Under the pieces are notes generated by a model. The model was given only the letters and a program-made list of their open reading frames with translations, searched no databases and was not told the origin of the DNA. Positions 24,936 through 36,758 of a stretch of DNA of 64,000 nt are shown piece by piece. Numbering within the stretch: the first letter of the stretch is position 1; each line of letters starts with the position of its first letter. Source of the DNA: Phanerochaete sordida (taxonomy: Eukaryota > Basidiomycota > Agaricomycetes > Polyporales > Phanerochaetaceae); NCBI GenBank assembly GCA_019973155.2, contig BPQB01000001.1:1860001-1924000 (forward strand). The letters are read 5' to 3'. A program made the translations under genes and the position numbers.

Positions 24936-25375
24936 ATGCTCGCCGCGACGCTGTCTCGACGGAGGATACTTCAGACATGTCTGCGGAGTAGACCGCTGCA
25001 GCTGAGGAGCTACGCAGTACCGCCGCCGCAGGGCAAGGACGAAGGAGAGCTCAACATCTACAACAAGCTGAATGATAGGTTCGACCCAACGGAGCTTGCG
25101 GTACAGGATGTATCTGGTGAGTGGTGATTGTGTTAGCTTTCGTTCTTGTTCTGAGATGCAAACTAGGCGGCTGTGGCACATTCTACGCCATTTCCATCGC
25201 GAGTGAGGCGTTCCGAGGACTGTCCACCGTGAAACAGCATCGCTTAGTCAACGAAGTCTTGAAGAAAGAGATAGAAGGCATTCATGGTCTCCAGGTGCGC
25301 CGCTAGTCCTAGTGTATACTTCGATATCTTAACGCACGCCCGTAGCTGAGGACCACTACACCGGAATCATCGTGA
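24936..25375 (+). CDS. Mitochondrial BolA-like protein (BOLA3/Aim1 type)
   Basis: Three exons (24936-25116, 25167-25294, 25346-25375) encode 112 residues. BOLA3 proteins act late in mitochondrial Fe-S cluster transfer with monothiol glutaredoxin and NFU1, supporting lipoate synthase and respiratory complexes. The N-terminus is a basic, Arg/Ser/Leu-rich presequence ([19 protein letters not shown]). The BolA fold follows: [52 protein letters not shown] and [12 protein letters not shown]. The cluster-ligand Cys in SGGCG and the invariant His in VKQHRLVN are present. The last exon is only 30 nt. Confidence 0.93.
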
Positions 25376-25576
25376 AGCTTTGTGCTTTCGGTACGCCTTG
25401 CCTAGGCTGGCGCGCTCGAGATGCGCAACCAGACGCGTAGAATCTCTCATTTCTGCGCTTGAAAAAGCGTGGCTAGTTTCCCTTCGAGGTGCCGTAGATG
25501 CCTGAGTTGTATGTACGATACAGGTCGTGAATATACATCAAATAGTAATCATCGGGAAGTTCGCAAGAAATTCGAA

Positions 25577-26831
25577 CTAGGCATTCGAGCTCAGGAAAGC
25601 ATCCAATTCGGCATCCAAGTCCTCCTGTGTCACCTTCGCCCGCTCATTCCGTCGTCCATGACCCCCTCGACTCTCTCCGTGCCTGCCGCGCGCACGCTCA
25701 CTCGTGCGATTGTCTGGGTTGTCGTGACGATCTCCGTGCCGAGCTCGTCTGGGTAGCGGGGCTGTTAGGCGCGATTCGAGCGAAGGTGCTGTTCGTTCGA
25801 GAAGGGAACGTTTCCGACTGGTGTCAACGTAGTCGGCACGCATCTTAGACGGAGGAGATGGGGGAACAGCAGGGTCTTCGTCGCCTTCAGCCAGAAACGC
25901 GTCCAGTTCATCGTCTAATCGCGCTTTCTCTTCCACTACGCCAACCTCGCCCACGTCTACCCTCTGCCTCTTATTCGACCACAAATCCTCCTCGCCCTTC
26001 CCTGCACCGCGTCCGTATTTCTTGTAGAACTCGCTGTCTTTGTTTGCTCCTCGCTTCTTCACGTCGCTGGTAAGTGCCCATCGCATCTTGATCGTGCCCT
26101 TCAGTCCTTCCCCAACGCCCAGTGTGCTGTTCAACCGTTCTCGCGCAGGCCACACGTGGACCGGTATAGGTTTGGACGTGATGAAGCCTTCTTCAGATGG
26201 CTCTTCGACATATGACTTTGTGAGTACGCGGAAGCCAGCACGCGCCGCGGACTTGTTAGGAAAGACGAGTATGCATGTGGTATCATCGATCCACTCGAGA
26301 CCGATAGGATGCGCGTCGAAATGAGTGGCATAGGCGAAGATGTTGTCGGTGGGAAGATGGGATATCGGTGTTCCATGGAAGAGAATTGCATTATCTCTCA
26401 AGGATGGATCGGAGACGTCTGTAAAGACTGGGTGAGGCACACGATACAGCTACAAGACATGTCTGGCATACCTTCTTCCATATCATCGGGCTCTTCATCC
26501 TCCTCATATTTCCGCTAATGGGCATACCGCGAGGACAGACGAGTGAAGGGTAGTAGGTTGATGTTGGGTTGAGGATAGTCGCTTGACCATTAACTAGAGC
26601 ATCGCGCTAGCAAAGTCCCTCGCGCACCTTGCCGGTCTTAGCAAGCGAATCGGAGATGAGATACACTTTCGTCTGTCCAATGCGTCCCGCGAGCGATGGC
26701 TGACCCGCGTCAGTGTCCGTCTGTTCGGCGGCCGGCGGAGGAGGGAGATCTTCGTATGCGGTGGTGTCATCGTAGGAAAGTCCGGCAGTATCGGGAACGT
26801 CGGCGAAGGTATCTTCGTCTAGGATATCCAT
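25577..26831 (-). CDS. NCBP3-like nuclear cap-binding / mRNA-export protein
   Basis: About 360 residues in three exons. An acidic start (MDILDEDTFADVPDTAGLSY) is followed by AGRIGQTKVYLISDSLAKTG, then RKYEEDEEPDDMEED, then an RNA-recognition-like domain: LRDNAILFHGTPISHLPTDN, YATHFDAHPIGLEWIDDTTC, ILVFPNKSAARAGFRVLTKS. The WIDDTTC sequence corresponds to the WLDD box that defines metazoan NCBP3 (C17orf85), which binds capped RNA with NCBP1. Downstream is an MRWALTSDVKK segment, also typical of the family, then an Arg/Gly-rich disordered tail ending DLDAELDAFLSSNA, where the motif LDDELDAFLAEGDED also occurs once before. Assignment rests on remembered motifs. It diverges from KRR1 with 245 nt between starts. 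Confidence 0.78.
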
Positions 26832-27076
26832 GGAGAGATTCGTTGAAAGGTGGTAGAGAGCGAGACTCGTGAATGACACCAAGAAGTCGCGGCACTACGC
26901 GTCAAAGTGCCTCTCGTGGAGCCCACGTGGCCGGGCGCCGAGGCTATTTCTCCGGCGTCTAAGGACTTGTTCGCGTCCCGTCCAATCGCATCTCTTGCTT
27001 CCGACTTTCTTGCCACTGTCCTCCATCCCCTTTTCGAACCCTTAACCTCTCGTGTGCCTCTCAAAACGGACTGAAG

Positions 27077-28608
<1,532 letters not shown>

Positions 28609-28865
28609 CGTGCTACTCATACGCTTTGTATATTATTCTACGTCCATTTGCCTACGCATACATCTAGTAGTTATGTCAGACACGGTTTTTCGGGGATTTC
28701 CAAATGCGGAACGAGCCTTGTCAGGCGTGCGGGACGCCGAAGCGCGTCGTGTTCTGCTTGTACTCTACCAGCTCGTTGCGGCATAGTCGTGGGCCATCGT
28801 GCCCAAAAACCTTCAACGGACACTTACCTTATGCTCAGAAGCTAGACTAGACCGCAACGACAACC

Positions 28866-31800
28866 ATGAACAAAAATCCTTTCGCTGTACCTCAGACAGC
28901 ATACACCCCTCAACAACCTCCTCTCCCCCCTGGCCCGCCTCCACCTCAGCCCACTCAACCGGACTACTCCGCGTACTGGGCAGCTGCGGCAGCGGCATCT
29001 GCCGCTCAGAATCCTCAGGCTGCAACCCAGGGGTACAATCCTCAGTGGTCAGTGCCTCAGCCAGCACAACAGCCTGTCCCTCGGCCTCCACCAGAGCAGT
29101 CCGCGCTTTACGCGAACTATGGCTATGGAAACCAACATTGGCAGCAGCAGCAGCAGCAACAGCGGCCGCCTCAGCAGCATTTTCAGCCGCCGCCGCCGGT
29201 AGTCCAACCACCGCCGCCGCCTCCACAGCCAGGTTACAATCCATATCAGCCCCAGGCTGGTGCGTACCAACAACCCTACGTTCCTCAGGCGGCACCTCCA
29301 CACGCCCTCCCGCAAATTCCGTATACGCCTCAAGCTCCATCTGTGCAGCCGTTCCAGCAACAACAGCAGCAATTCTTCCCGCACCAGCAGAACAGGAACA
29401 ACAATCGTAACTTACATCAGGCTCCTTCTGGCCATCTGCCCCCTGCAAAGAGGCAACGCTTCGATGGTCCAAACCAGCAACGCGGTCCTCCTCTGCCACC
29501 GCCTCAGTTCCAGCCTCCTCCGCCGCCGCCCATGCAACAGCTACCCACCGGCCCTATGGCGGGCCCGGTGGGTGGTGGTATGAATGGACACCAGGGTCCC
29601 AACGCCGGGCACGGAAGAGGCGGAGGTCCAGGTGTGAACCAGGTCCCACTAGGAGGAAATCGCGGCGGCTTTGGTGGCGGGCGAGGCGGGAACATGGGTG
29701 GCGGGCGCGGTCGAGGCGGAGGAATGAGCATGAACCGAGGCGGCGGCCGGGGCGGTCGCGGTGGTGGCGGTGGTGGAATGTACAACAATATGGGAAGAGG
29801 TGGCGGTCCTGGTCAAGGCGGCAGCTTCAGAGGACACGGAAACAACCGTGGCTTCGGAAACAGGGACAACAGGAGAGGTGGGTCGTTCAACGCTGGCGCA
29901 GGGCAGAATTTCCCCCACGGCAACCCTCCAACTCAGCCAGCCCAGCAACAGCCCCCTCACGGTCCCCAGCAGAACTTCTCTGGTTCGTTCCGGGGTCGAA
30001 ATCAGGGCTATACAAACGGCCACTCCCGTGGCGGGCGGCATGACTCTGGTGCCTTGCACAAAGACTCCTCGATTTCTTCGACCGTTTCGTCTGGTAAGAA
30101 AGACGAGAATCGACGGACTCTGACAGATTTCAAGATCGTCGGACTCGAGATCCTGGATCTAGCTTGGAGTTGGGGGACCGTGGTGAAGCCTACGTCCGCC
30201 GAGGACGTCAAAGACATCAAGGAGGAGTCTGATGACCCTCATCTTCCTATCTCCTCTGAGGCTGCAGACGGCGAGTCTACGGAGCAGAAGCCCGTAGTCG
30301 ATCCCAATGCTGGTACTGAAGGTCCAGCAGACTCGTCCGCCGCTGCCTCTTCCACAGAGTCGTCACAGCCTTCCGTTCCTGAGTCCTCTCCAGTGAAGAC
30401 TGAGAGTAGCTCCACGCTTCCTCCTCCCCCGTCGCGAATTCGCATCTACTTCCACACTCCTGTCACTGCCGACGACGCGCACGCAGTTTCCACTCAGCCT
30501 TCATTTTCTCACGGACCAGCATCCGAGTCGAGCGTAAGGAAGGGCAAACGGAAGAAACTCGAGGATGACGACGGAGACGCTGAAGATGGACGTGGTCCTC
30601 CTCCTCCGCCCCCTCAGCACTCGGGTTTTGACAACGAGGACTCCAGCGTTGGTGCTGGTCCAGACTATGAGGGCCCAGAGTCGACGGTTGGGAGGAATAG
30701 TGCTGCTCCTAGCGTCGCGGAAACGGCTAGTGAGGCCGACTGGCTCATGGCCGCTATCGAAGATGAAGGGGCTGATGGAGAGCATGCGCACGGTCCTGAA
30801 ACTGAGGATATGGATGCGGAAGGGGAGCCAGACGATTATGATGGTAAGCATTGTTTTGCCTGGCAGAGACTGTACAACGTGTGGACGCAACGGTCTCCTC
30901 ATATGGCCGCGTCCCCATCGCTAATTCTCGTTTTCTCGAAGGCAATGACTATGATGAAGTGGATACACAGATGCAGGTGGCTGAGTCAGACCACCCTCGT
31001 TCCGACGAGAACGGCGGTCACGGCGACGATGCGCCTGCTCATGACAGCGGCAGTGTACCGCCGGGTCTCGACGGCCATACCGAGCCAGTGCCAGTCTCTA
31101 CACAGGCCGGTTCATCTGGTGTCGAACCAGTTGACAATTCGGATGCGAACGCTCCGTCTGCTCCTCCAGAGGAGCATGCTTCCGCGCCTCCTCCGCCTCC
31201 CGAAGGGGACGATTCCTCTGCTTTGGCTGCTCCTTCTGCCACCGAGCCTGCAATTCCTGCTGCTGAGCCCGTCGCTCAATCCGTCGGCGATGCTGATGGA
31301 AGTTCTAGCGACCAGACCGAGCAGCAAGCAAACGGCGCCGCAAGCGCTCCGCATCCCCTCCAAGCAGAGTCTTCGATTGCCACGATCCCGGATGGCGAGG
31401 TACAGCCGGAAGACGTCCAAGAGTCTACTCAGACTCAAGATGCCGACGCGCAACAAGCTACCACATCTCAAGGTATCACCATGGAGGAGACACAGCTTTT
31501 GGAGCCCCCTTCTGAGCCTTACGATGCTGAACACCCACCGTCGTCCGAGACCTCTTCGGTAACCCTCAATGCGTCGCCTGCCACTACCACTGCGCCAGCG
31601 AATGAAGAGTCGTCTGTAGCCGTTAAGCCGGAACCAGATAGCGCTCATGTCCCTTCCGCCAATCGGCTCTCCATCTCGTATGCTGCGGGTACCAGGCGGA
31701 TGGTCATCGACGCTGCCGCTGTCGAGAAAGTCAAAGTTTTCCGCTCCGACGCGCGCATTGAGGTACACATGTCAATCAGCGAAGAGAATGGCCACCTCAA

Positions 31801-32640
31801 GGGCATATTGGTACGCGATATCATCCAATGATGGCTTATGTATACTCAACAATCGATAGGTCGAAGGGACGACAGAGGGCTCGACATCATACACAGCACT
31901 CGCAATCCCTCAGCATGCGCAAGACGAGGACAAGACGGTCCCGCCGTTCCGGAAAGCGACACTGCCGCTTCAGACCGTCCTCGTCGCATATCTCGACAAA
32001 GAGCGACCGCTCTCGGAGCCTCGATGGGTCAAGACTGGCGACGTTCAAGACTGGCTGAAGAGCATGTTCGGCCGGATGTTCTGGGTAGCTGGCGAGGCGG
32101 CCGACGGCTGGGAGAAGAAGATCGAAGTCGTGGATCCTGACCCCGTATGTTTCTCATCATCGTATTTTGCCCGGCGCTCTAACTATACCATCCTAGCCAC
32201 CGACCATCTGGACCGTTCTCGAGGCCTGGGCGATAAACTCCAACGTCGGGGTGCAGAGCGAACGCCAGCGCTTCCTGCGCACACACATGACGGAGACGGA
32301 CAACATCCTCGAGGTCCTGCTGCGCCTCGTGCGCGGCGAGCGCGCGTCATACTCGCAGTCCGCGCCGGTCATCTCGGCGCCCAGCGTATCGGGCCCGCTC
32401 CTGAGTGCGCTCTCGCAAGGCTCGGCGCATGCTGCGCAGCAGACGCACGTTTCGCTCGCGGTCCTCGCTATTTTCCGCCTCGCGGTCGAATTTGCGAAGA
32501 AGGCGGACGGGGACGACGGCAAGTCGGAGGTCGAGGAGCGCGTCGGCGAGATTATTCGCTGCCTCCCGTCGCATCTCATCTACAAGAGCCTCGATGGGAT
32601 CTTCAAGGAGTGGCGCGTGGAGAAAAAGGGCGGGCGATGA
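28866..32640 (+). CDS. Large Pro/Gln-rich, RGG-rich conserved fungal protein of unknown function
   Basis: Four exons (28866-30843, 30942-31810, 31860-32144, 32197-32640) give 1191 residues in one frame. The N-terminal 220 residues are Pro/Gln/Tyr/Ala-rich (QPTQPDYSAYWAAAAAASAA; a CAG/CAA-coded Gln run near 29142-29162). Residues about 230-370 are an RGG/GGG domain (GGRGRGGGMSMNRGGGRGG). A long acidic Ser/Glu/Pro linker follows (AEDGRGPPPPPP, EAADG). The C-terminal 330 residues are ordered and not low-complexity: RRMVIDAAAVEKVKVFRSDA, RWVKTGDVQDWLKSMFGRMF, WTVLEAWAINSNVGVQSERQ, VERVGEIIRCLPSHLIYKSL and a basic end. RGG boxes and Pro/Gln-rich regions point to RNA binding and condensate behaviour, which is inference. 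No named C-terminal domain was recognised. Confidence 0.85.
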
Positions 32641-32866
32641 TGAACTTTTGCACCTATTTTTCTACTCTCTTGCTACCTGCTTGCGAGGCTGTACCGAATA
32701 CACCCTTCTTGCACTGTCATATGCGACATTCCGATGTGCGATAATACATTCTTGAGACACGAGTCCACATAGTTCCACTACGCGATGATTTACACGGGTA
32801 TTATGGTGGTATCAGCTATGCTAAGAATCCTCGAAGCTAATGAAACAAGAACAAGATCCCAGAACT

Positions 32867-34888
32867 CTAATCATCGTCACTGTCGTCGCTACTAGACGTA
32901 TCGTCGTCGTCTCCGAAGATATCATCCTCCCCCCTCATGTTGCTATCATCGCCATCGCCATCGCCTTCGCCGTCAAAGCTGGCGAGCTGGTTCATGCTTA
33001 TAGGACGGCGCGGCTCCGAGGGCATGGGCTGGCTCTCGACGAAGGGTGATATCGCCGCGGCGAGGAAGTCGTCCTCCTCGTCCTCCCCGAGCTGCTCCTT
33101 CAGCTGCTCCGCGAATATATCTTCGTCGATCTCCTCTTCCTCGTCGTCGGGCTCGTCGCGATGCACGGTCGGCTCGGGGACGATCTCCTCCATCGTGATC
33201 GCGCGCGATACGATCGGCGGGGGCGGCGCAGGCGCAGCCATGCGCGCGGGCGCGGTGGACGGCGGGGGCGCGGCTTGCGCGGTCGGCAGGACGTCGTCCC
33301 ACTCCTCTTCGTCGGAGTCGTCCGCCGCTGCGGCAAGGGCGGGCGCAGGCTGTGACGCGGGCAAGGACGGCGCGATGCCCGGCGAGCCTGGGAACGACAG
33401 CGACGCCGCCGCAGATTTGTTGCCGGACGGCTTGCTACTCGGCGGCTTGCTGGACGGCGCGGAGGACGAAGACGGCAAGGCGAAGTTTGAACCGCCGCCG
33501 GGGAACGCAAGCTCCACTTCTTTCTTCGGCGGGGGCGGGAGCGGCTGCTTCGGCTGTGTTTGCGGTCGCGCTTGCGACAGCGACTGTTTTGGACGCTTGG
33601 GCGGTGATGGTGGCAGCGACGACTCGTCGGGGCGTTCGCGCTTCTTAAGCGTTGGCTTGGGTCCATTCTGCGCTGATTTCGGTGTCACCTTCGCCGGCGC
33701 CGGAACAGGGGATTGCACAGGTGCTGTTGAGGATTTCGGTGGGGATGCGGCGCCAGTAGGCTTCGCCGGAAGCGGATGCGTCGGCGGTGTGGGCGGCTTG
33801 GGGACTATGGCTCTATCTGCCTTGTAGTCGGCGAGGGACCTTCTATTCGGTCCAGCAGCAGTATGCGAAGGCGACGGCGCAGATGATGCTGGAGCGGCGG
33901 ATAGTCGTGCTGAGGTTCCACGTCGTGAGTTCTCGACTATCTCCCCGCTCTCTGTCCCCTCGTCAACGCGAGGTGGCAGGACTGGAGCACTGGTTAGAGG
34001 TTGTTTCTTCCGGAACATGAGCTCCCGTGGGTCCTTCTTTTGTGGCTTCTTCCTCATAGGTTCCTGAGCTGCATTCTTTGGCGGAGAGGTACGCGGAGAT
34101 CCGTTCATAGGGACCCCTTCGAACTCGGCTTCGAGCTGCTCAGCCGCCGTTTTGGGCTTTGTCCTGTGCGGGGCGGACTGTGCTAGCGGCGCGCTGTCAG
34201 GAGACGAGGCTGAGGTCGATGGAATAGATGACGGTAGAGCTGCGAGTGAATGATTATGTTAGTTGATTCGATCAAGCAGGACGCTGGGCACGCACGCGAC
34301 GCTGTCTGTAGCTGGGATCTCGATCGTTTCTTGTCATATGTGAGCTGGACTGTGGAGTCCAATTTCTCGAGGGTGAACATCTGCATGCCGGTACCATGAG
34401 CGAAATGCCGAGTATTAAGGTTGTATATAGCTACTTTGGACTCCTCATCGTAGATCAAGACACAGTCCCATTCCTTGGATGTCGTCTCAGTGCCGTCAAA
34501 CAGATGCACTTCGTCGTCGTTCTGACCGGACACAACGTGTCAGCGGTATATATGATCACAACGTGGGGCCACTCACATTGACCGAGCCGCGTTGCAGGTC
34601 GACCTTTCTGTTCGCCTCGCCCTTGCGCACCTGCGCGGTGCTGGGCTTGGCCAAGTCCACAGACTCTGGGAGAAACCCATCTGCACGCGTCGTAAGGCCC
34701 TGGGATGCAGGAGGTAGGTGTGCGATGGATAGATACTCACAGCGGAAGGCATAATAGTGGCGTTCATGCTTGGCGTTTGGTGGTGGCTCATTCTTCCGGG
34801 CCTTGAGGGTGCGCTGGAGCGAAGGGCCGATGGTGACTGAGTGTCTGCCCTGTTTCGGTGTCCAGGAGGCGGCGGCGCGCTCCCCCAT
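32867..34888 (-). CDS. ELL-associated factor (EAF) family transcription elongation protein
   Basis: Roughly 600 residues. The N-terminal EAF domain is spread over three exons: GRHSVTIGPSLQRTLKARKN, HYYAFRYGFLPESVDLAKPS, QVRKGEANRKVDLQRGSVN, then KEWDCVLIYDEESKVAIYNL and FTLEKLDSTVQLTYDKKRSR. This matches the order in metazoan EAF1/2 and fission yeast Eaf1, where EAF joins ELL to stimulate RNA polymerase II elongation. After an intron the frame continues KPKTAAEQLEAEFEGVPMNG into a Pro/Ser/Lys-rich disordered region with MEEIVPEPTVHRDEPDDEEE and an acidic C-terminus (DDDDTSSSDDSDDD), as in EAF transactivation regions. The first exon begins MGERAAASWTPK. Confidence 0.85.
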
Positions 34889-35395
34889 GGCTGCGAGGGG
34901 GTTGTTGCTGAGGACGGGAGGTGGTGGAGGGGAAGCAAGGGTGGGGCGAGAGAGAAAGGCTGGACTGGAGGCCCTGATGTTGGCGACCGCGGGACAAGCG
35001 CCCGATGCGTTCTCCGGTCTGCCGTCGCCTGGGAACTCCTTTTATCCTTATGGGCGCTTCCTCGCCAGGTGCGCCACGAAGCCGACCAGGTTCTCGACCC
35101 CCAAGGCCCAAGCACACCCTACATCGGCCACAGACATCCTCTAGATTTATTGTGTGCACCCGTACAGAGACGAAATACAACGAGCAGCTTGCCCTCAGGC
35201 ATGCACCGCCCAGCATACAGAGCCGACAGTCATCGGCGTTGTGATGGATAAGCGAGGGTCTACATGAAAAGCAGTCGTCGGGTCCGAGACTATAGTCAGC
35301 TGCCGTGCAGCGGCTGCATGTCCACAGGACTCTCATGAGCAGGGCTGAAGTACACGGCGAGTTGCCTTCGCGTCTGTCGATCGCAACAGCCTATA
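34889..35395. promoter_or_regulatory. Intergenic region upstream of the EAF gene
   Basis: About 500 nt between the EAF start and the end of the methyltransferase gene, both on the minus strand. It must hold the EAF promoter and the methyltransferase 3' UTR. No convincing additional gene or motif was seen. Confidence 0.4.
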
Positions 35396-36332
35396 TCAAG
35401 ATGCCTTCCGAGTCAAGTGTAGCAACGATATCGCGTCTCGTGTGTATCTATCCTTGTCGGGATCATCCTGAACCTACTGCATAGTTCAGCGGGCGAATGC
35501 GGGTATGACGAAGCACCTGCCTCGGTCCAAATGAACTTCTTTCTCAACATGTTGAAGAATCTCTTGTCCGCCTTTCTCCGCTTCTTGTAGCAAAAGAGGA
35601 TTTCGGGATCTCCGCGCGCAGCAAGCTCGTCTAAAGTCTGTACCAGTAGTGGGAAGGCTGGCTCAAAGTAGACACAGTCCGCTGCCAGGATGACATCAAA
35701 GCGAGGTAGATCAGATGCAAGAGGTTCGCCCCTTCAGAGCGCGGTGAGCAGCGTGCCGCGCGAGAGAAGGTTGATCCTCACCAATTAAGCTCCATGACAG
35801 AGACACGGTGCGAGAGGTTGTTCATCTCGACATTGCGTGCCATGATCGCGAGCAAAGGCCTGTCAAAGGTGTCAACTTGGCTCACGCGCGGCGCAAATCC
35901 GAACGCACGCTTGGTCTGTTATCCAGACGTTGGCACCGAGAGTTCCTGCAGCCAGTCCGACGAGCCCTGTTCCGCTACCAAGCTCAAGCACGTTCTTGCC
36001 CTTGAGGGATCCTCGCCTGCATATGTACGTGGAGAGGACCTGTGCAGAAGCGAAAGCGCGTCGTGGAGCCAGGCTGATCATGCCGAGGGCGTGCGTCGAC
36101 TACGGACCTCTCCTGCTGGCCAAGCTATGCCGCCACAGCCGGGCGAGGCGTCGACGAGGAGGCTGATCTGTACGGGGTCGGGGACATGGGCCGAGGGAAA
36201 GGACAGCTGCAGAGTCTGGTTGCGAATCGAGGGTGGCTGGGCGGGCACGAGGTCGAGCTCGTCGTCATTCCTGAGATGCCGGAGGGGGTCTAGCGCATCC
36301 AATTGTTCGTCTAGCTCGAGCTCGCTGTGCAT
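35396..36332 (-). CDS. EFM6-type protein-lysine methyltransferase (METTL21 family)
   Basis: SAM-dependent seven-beta-strand methyltransferase of about 245 residues. Yeast Efm6 methylates a lysine of elongation factor 1A; the same substrate is probable here but inferred. The chain reads MHSELELDEQLDALDPLRHL, QISLLVDASPGCGGIAWPAG, EVLSTYICRRGSLKGKNVLE, LGSGTGLVGLAAGTLGANV (motif I, SAM binding), WITDQAPLLAIMARNVEMNN, then RFDVILAADCVYFEPAFPLL with the family's post-I D-C-V-Y-F-E-P-A-F-P-L-L signature, and FCYKKRRKADKRFFNML. Introns interrupt after PAGE, ITDQ and ELNW. The last junction, FIWTE to VQDDPDKDRYTRDAISLLHL, needs a GC-AG intron (35474-35520). Confidence 0.88.
35474..35520 (-). other. 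Probable GC-AG intron in the EFM6-type gene
   Basis: Reading ...ACC GAG then GCAGGTGC, a 47-nt intron ending GCAGTAG lets the protein continue VQDDPDKDRYTRD, which fits the family's C-terminal V-x-D-D-P-D-K pattern. A GT donor five bases further in would give a quick stop after EAVGSG and lose this segment. The donor is a weak match to the usual AG|GCAAGT, so the call is tentative. Confidence 0.5.
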
Positions 36333-36758
36333 GGGGACAACGTGGTGGGGGCAGAAGGCAGGAAACGACGAGGTTCGCGGAGTGCAAAGCCATCAAAGCG
36401 AGGGATGAGAAAGGAAGGCGAGGTGGGTTGTGCCTCATGCCTGTCAGCTCGGCGTCCTGCGCTTTACGAATCTCTCACGACCCTCCCGTTCAATTCGAAC
36501 ATGCCCTATTTATTGACTATCTCATCCCAATCTCCTCCCTCCCCCTCCCACCACCTCCCTCCCATATCTTACGCCGCTCCCCGACTCTCTCGACGGTGAG
36601 CACAGCGCCCCCTGACCAGCCCACTGCCCGCTCACTGCTAGCCCTCCCCACATGTTTCATCGCCCACCGACGCTCGCTGCTATATAGAGTCGAGCCGCCA
36701 GGGTCCACTAATTACTTGACGGGAACCTTCGTCCGCAATTGCAACGCCCACGTTCGCT
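36333..36758. promoter_or_regulatory. Divergent promoter region of EFM6-type gene and CBM48 gene
   Basis: About 425 nt between divergent start codons. It contains a long C/T-rich tract (roughly 36520-36600) and a TATATAG at 36681-36687, 72 nt before the CBM48 start, the best TATA candidate. Confidence 0.5.
36681..36687 (+). promoter_or_regulatory. TATA box of the CBM48 gene
   Basis: TATATAG 72 nt before the ATG at 36759, downstream of a pyrimidine tract: a usual strong-promoter arrangement in basidiomycetes. Confidence 0.5.

Noticed and set aside
29504..29788. Pro-rich minus-strand frame
   Set aside because: It is the reverse complement of the Gly/Arg-rich RGG codons of the large gene at 28866-32640.
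30844..31562. Unspliced continuation of the large RGG gene
   Set aside because: After the GTAAGC donor at 30844 the open frame becomes Leu/Ser/Arg-rich and out of phase with the real second exon starting at 30942.
32937..33827. 296-codon plus-strand frame rich in Ser/Gly
   Set aside because: Antisense shadow of the disordered, Pro/Ser/acidic part of the EAF gene.
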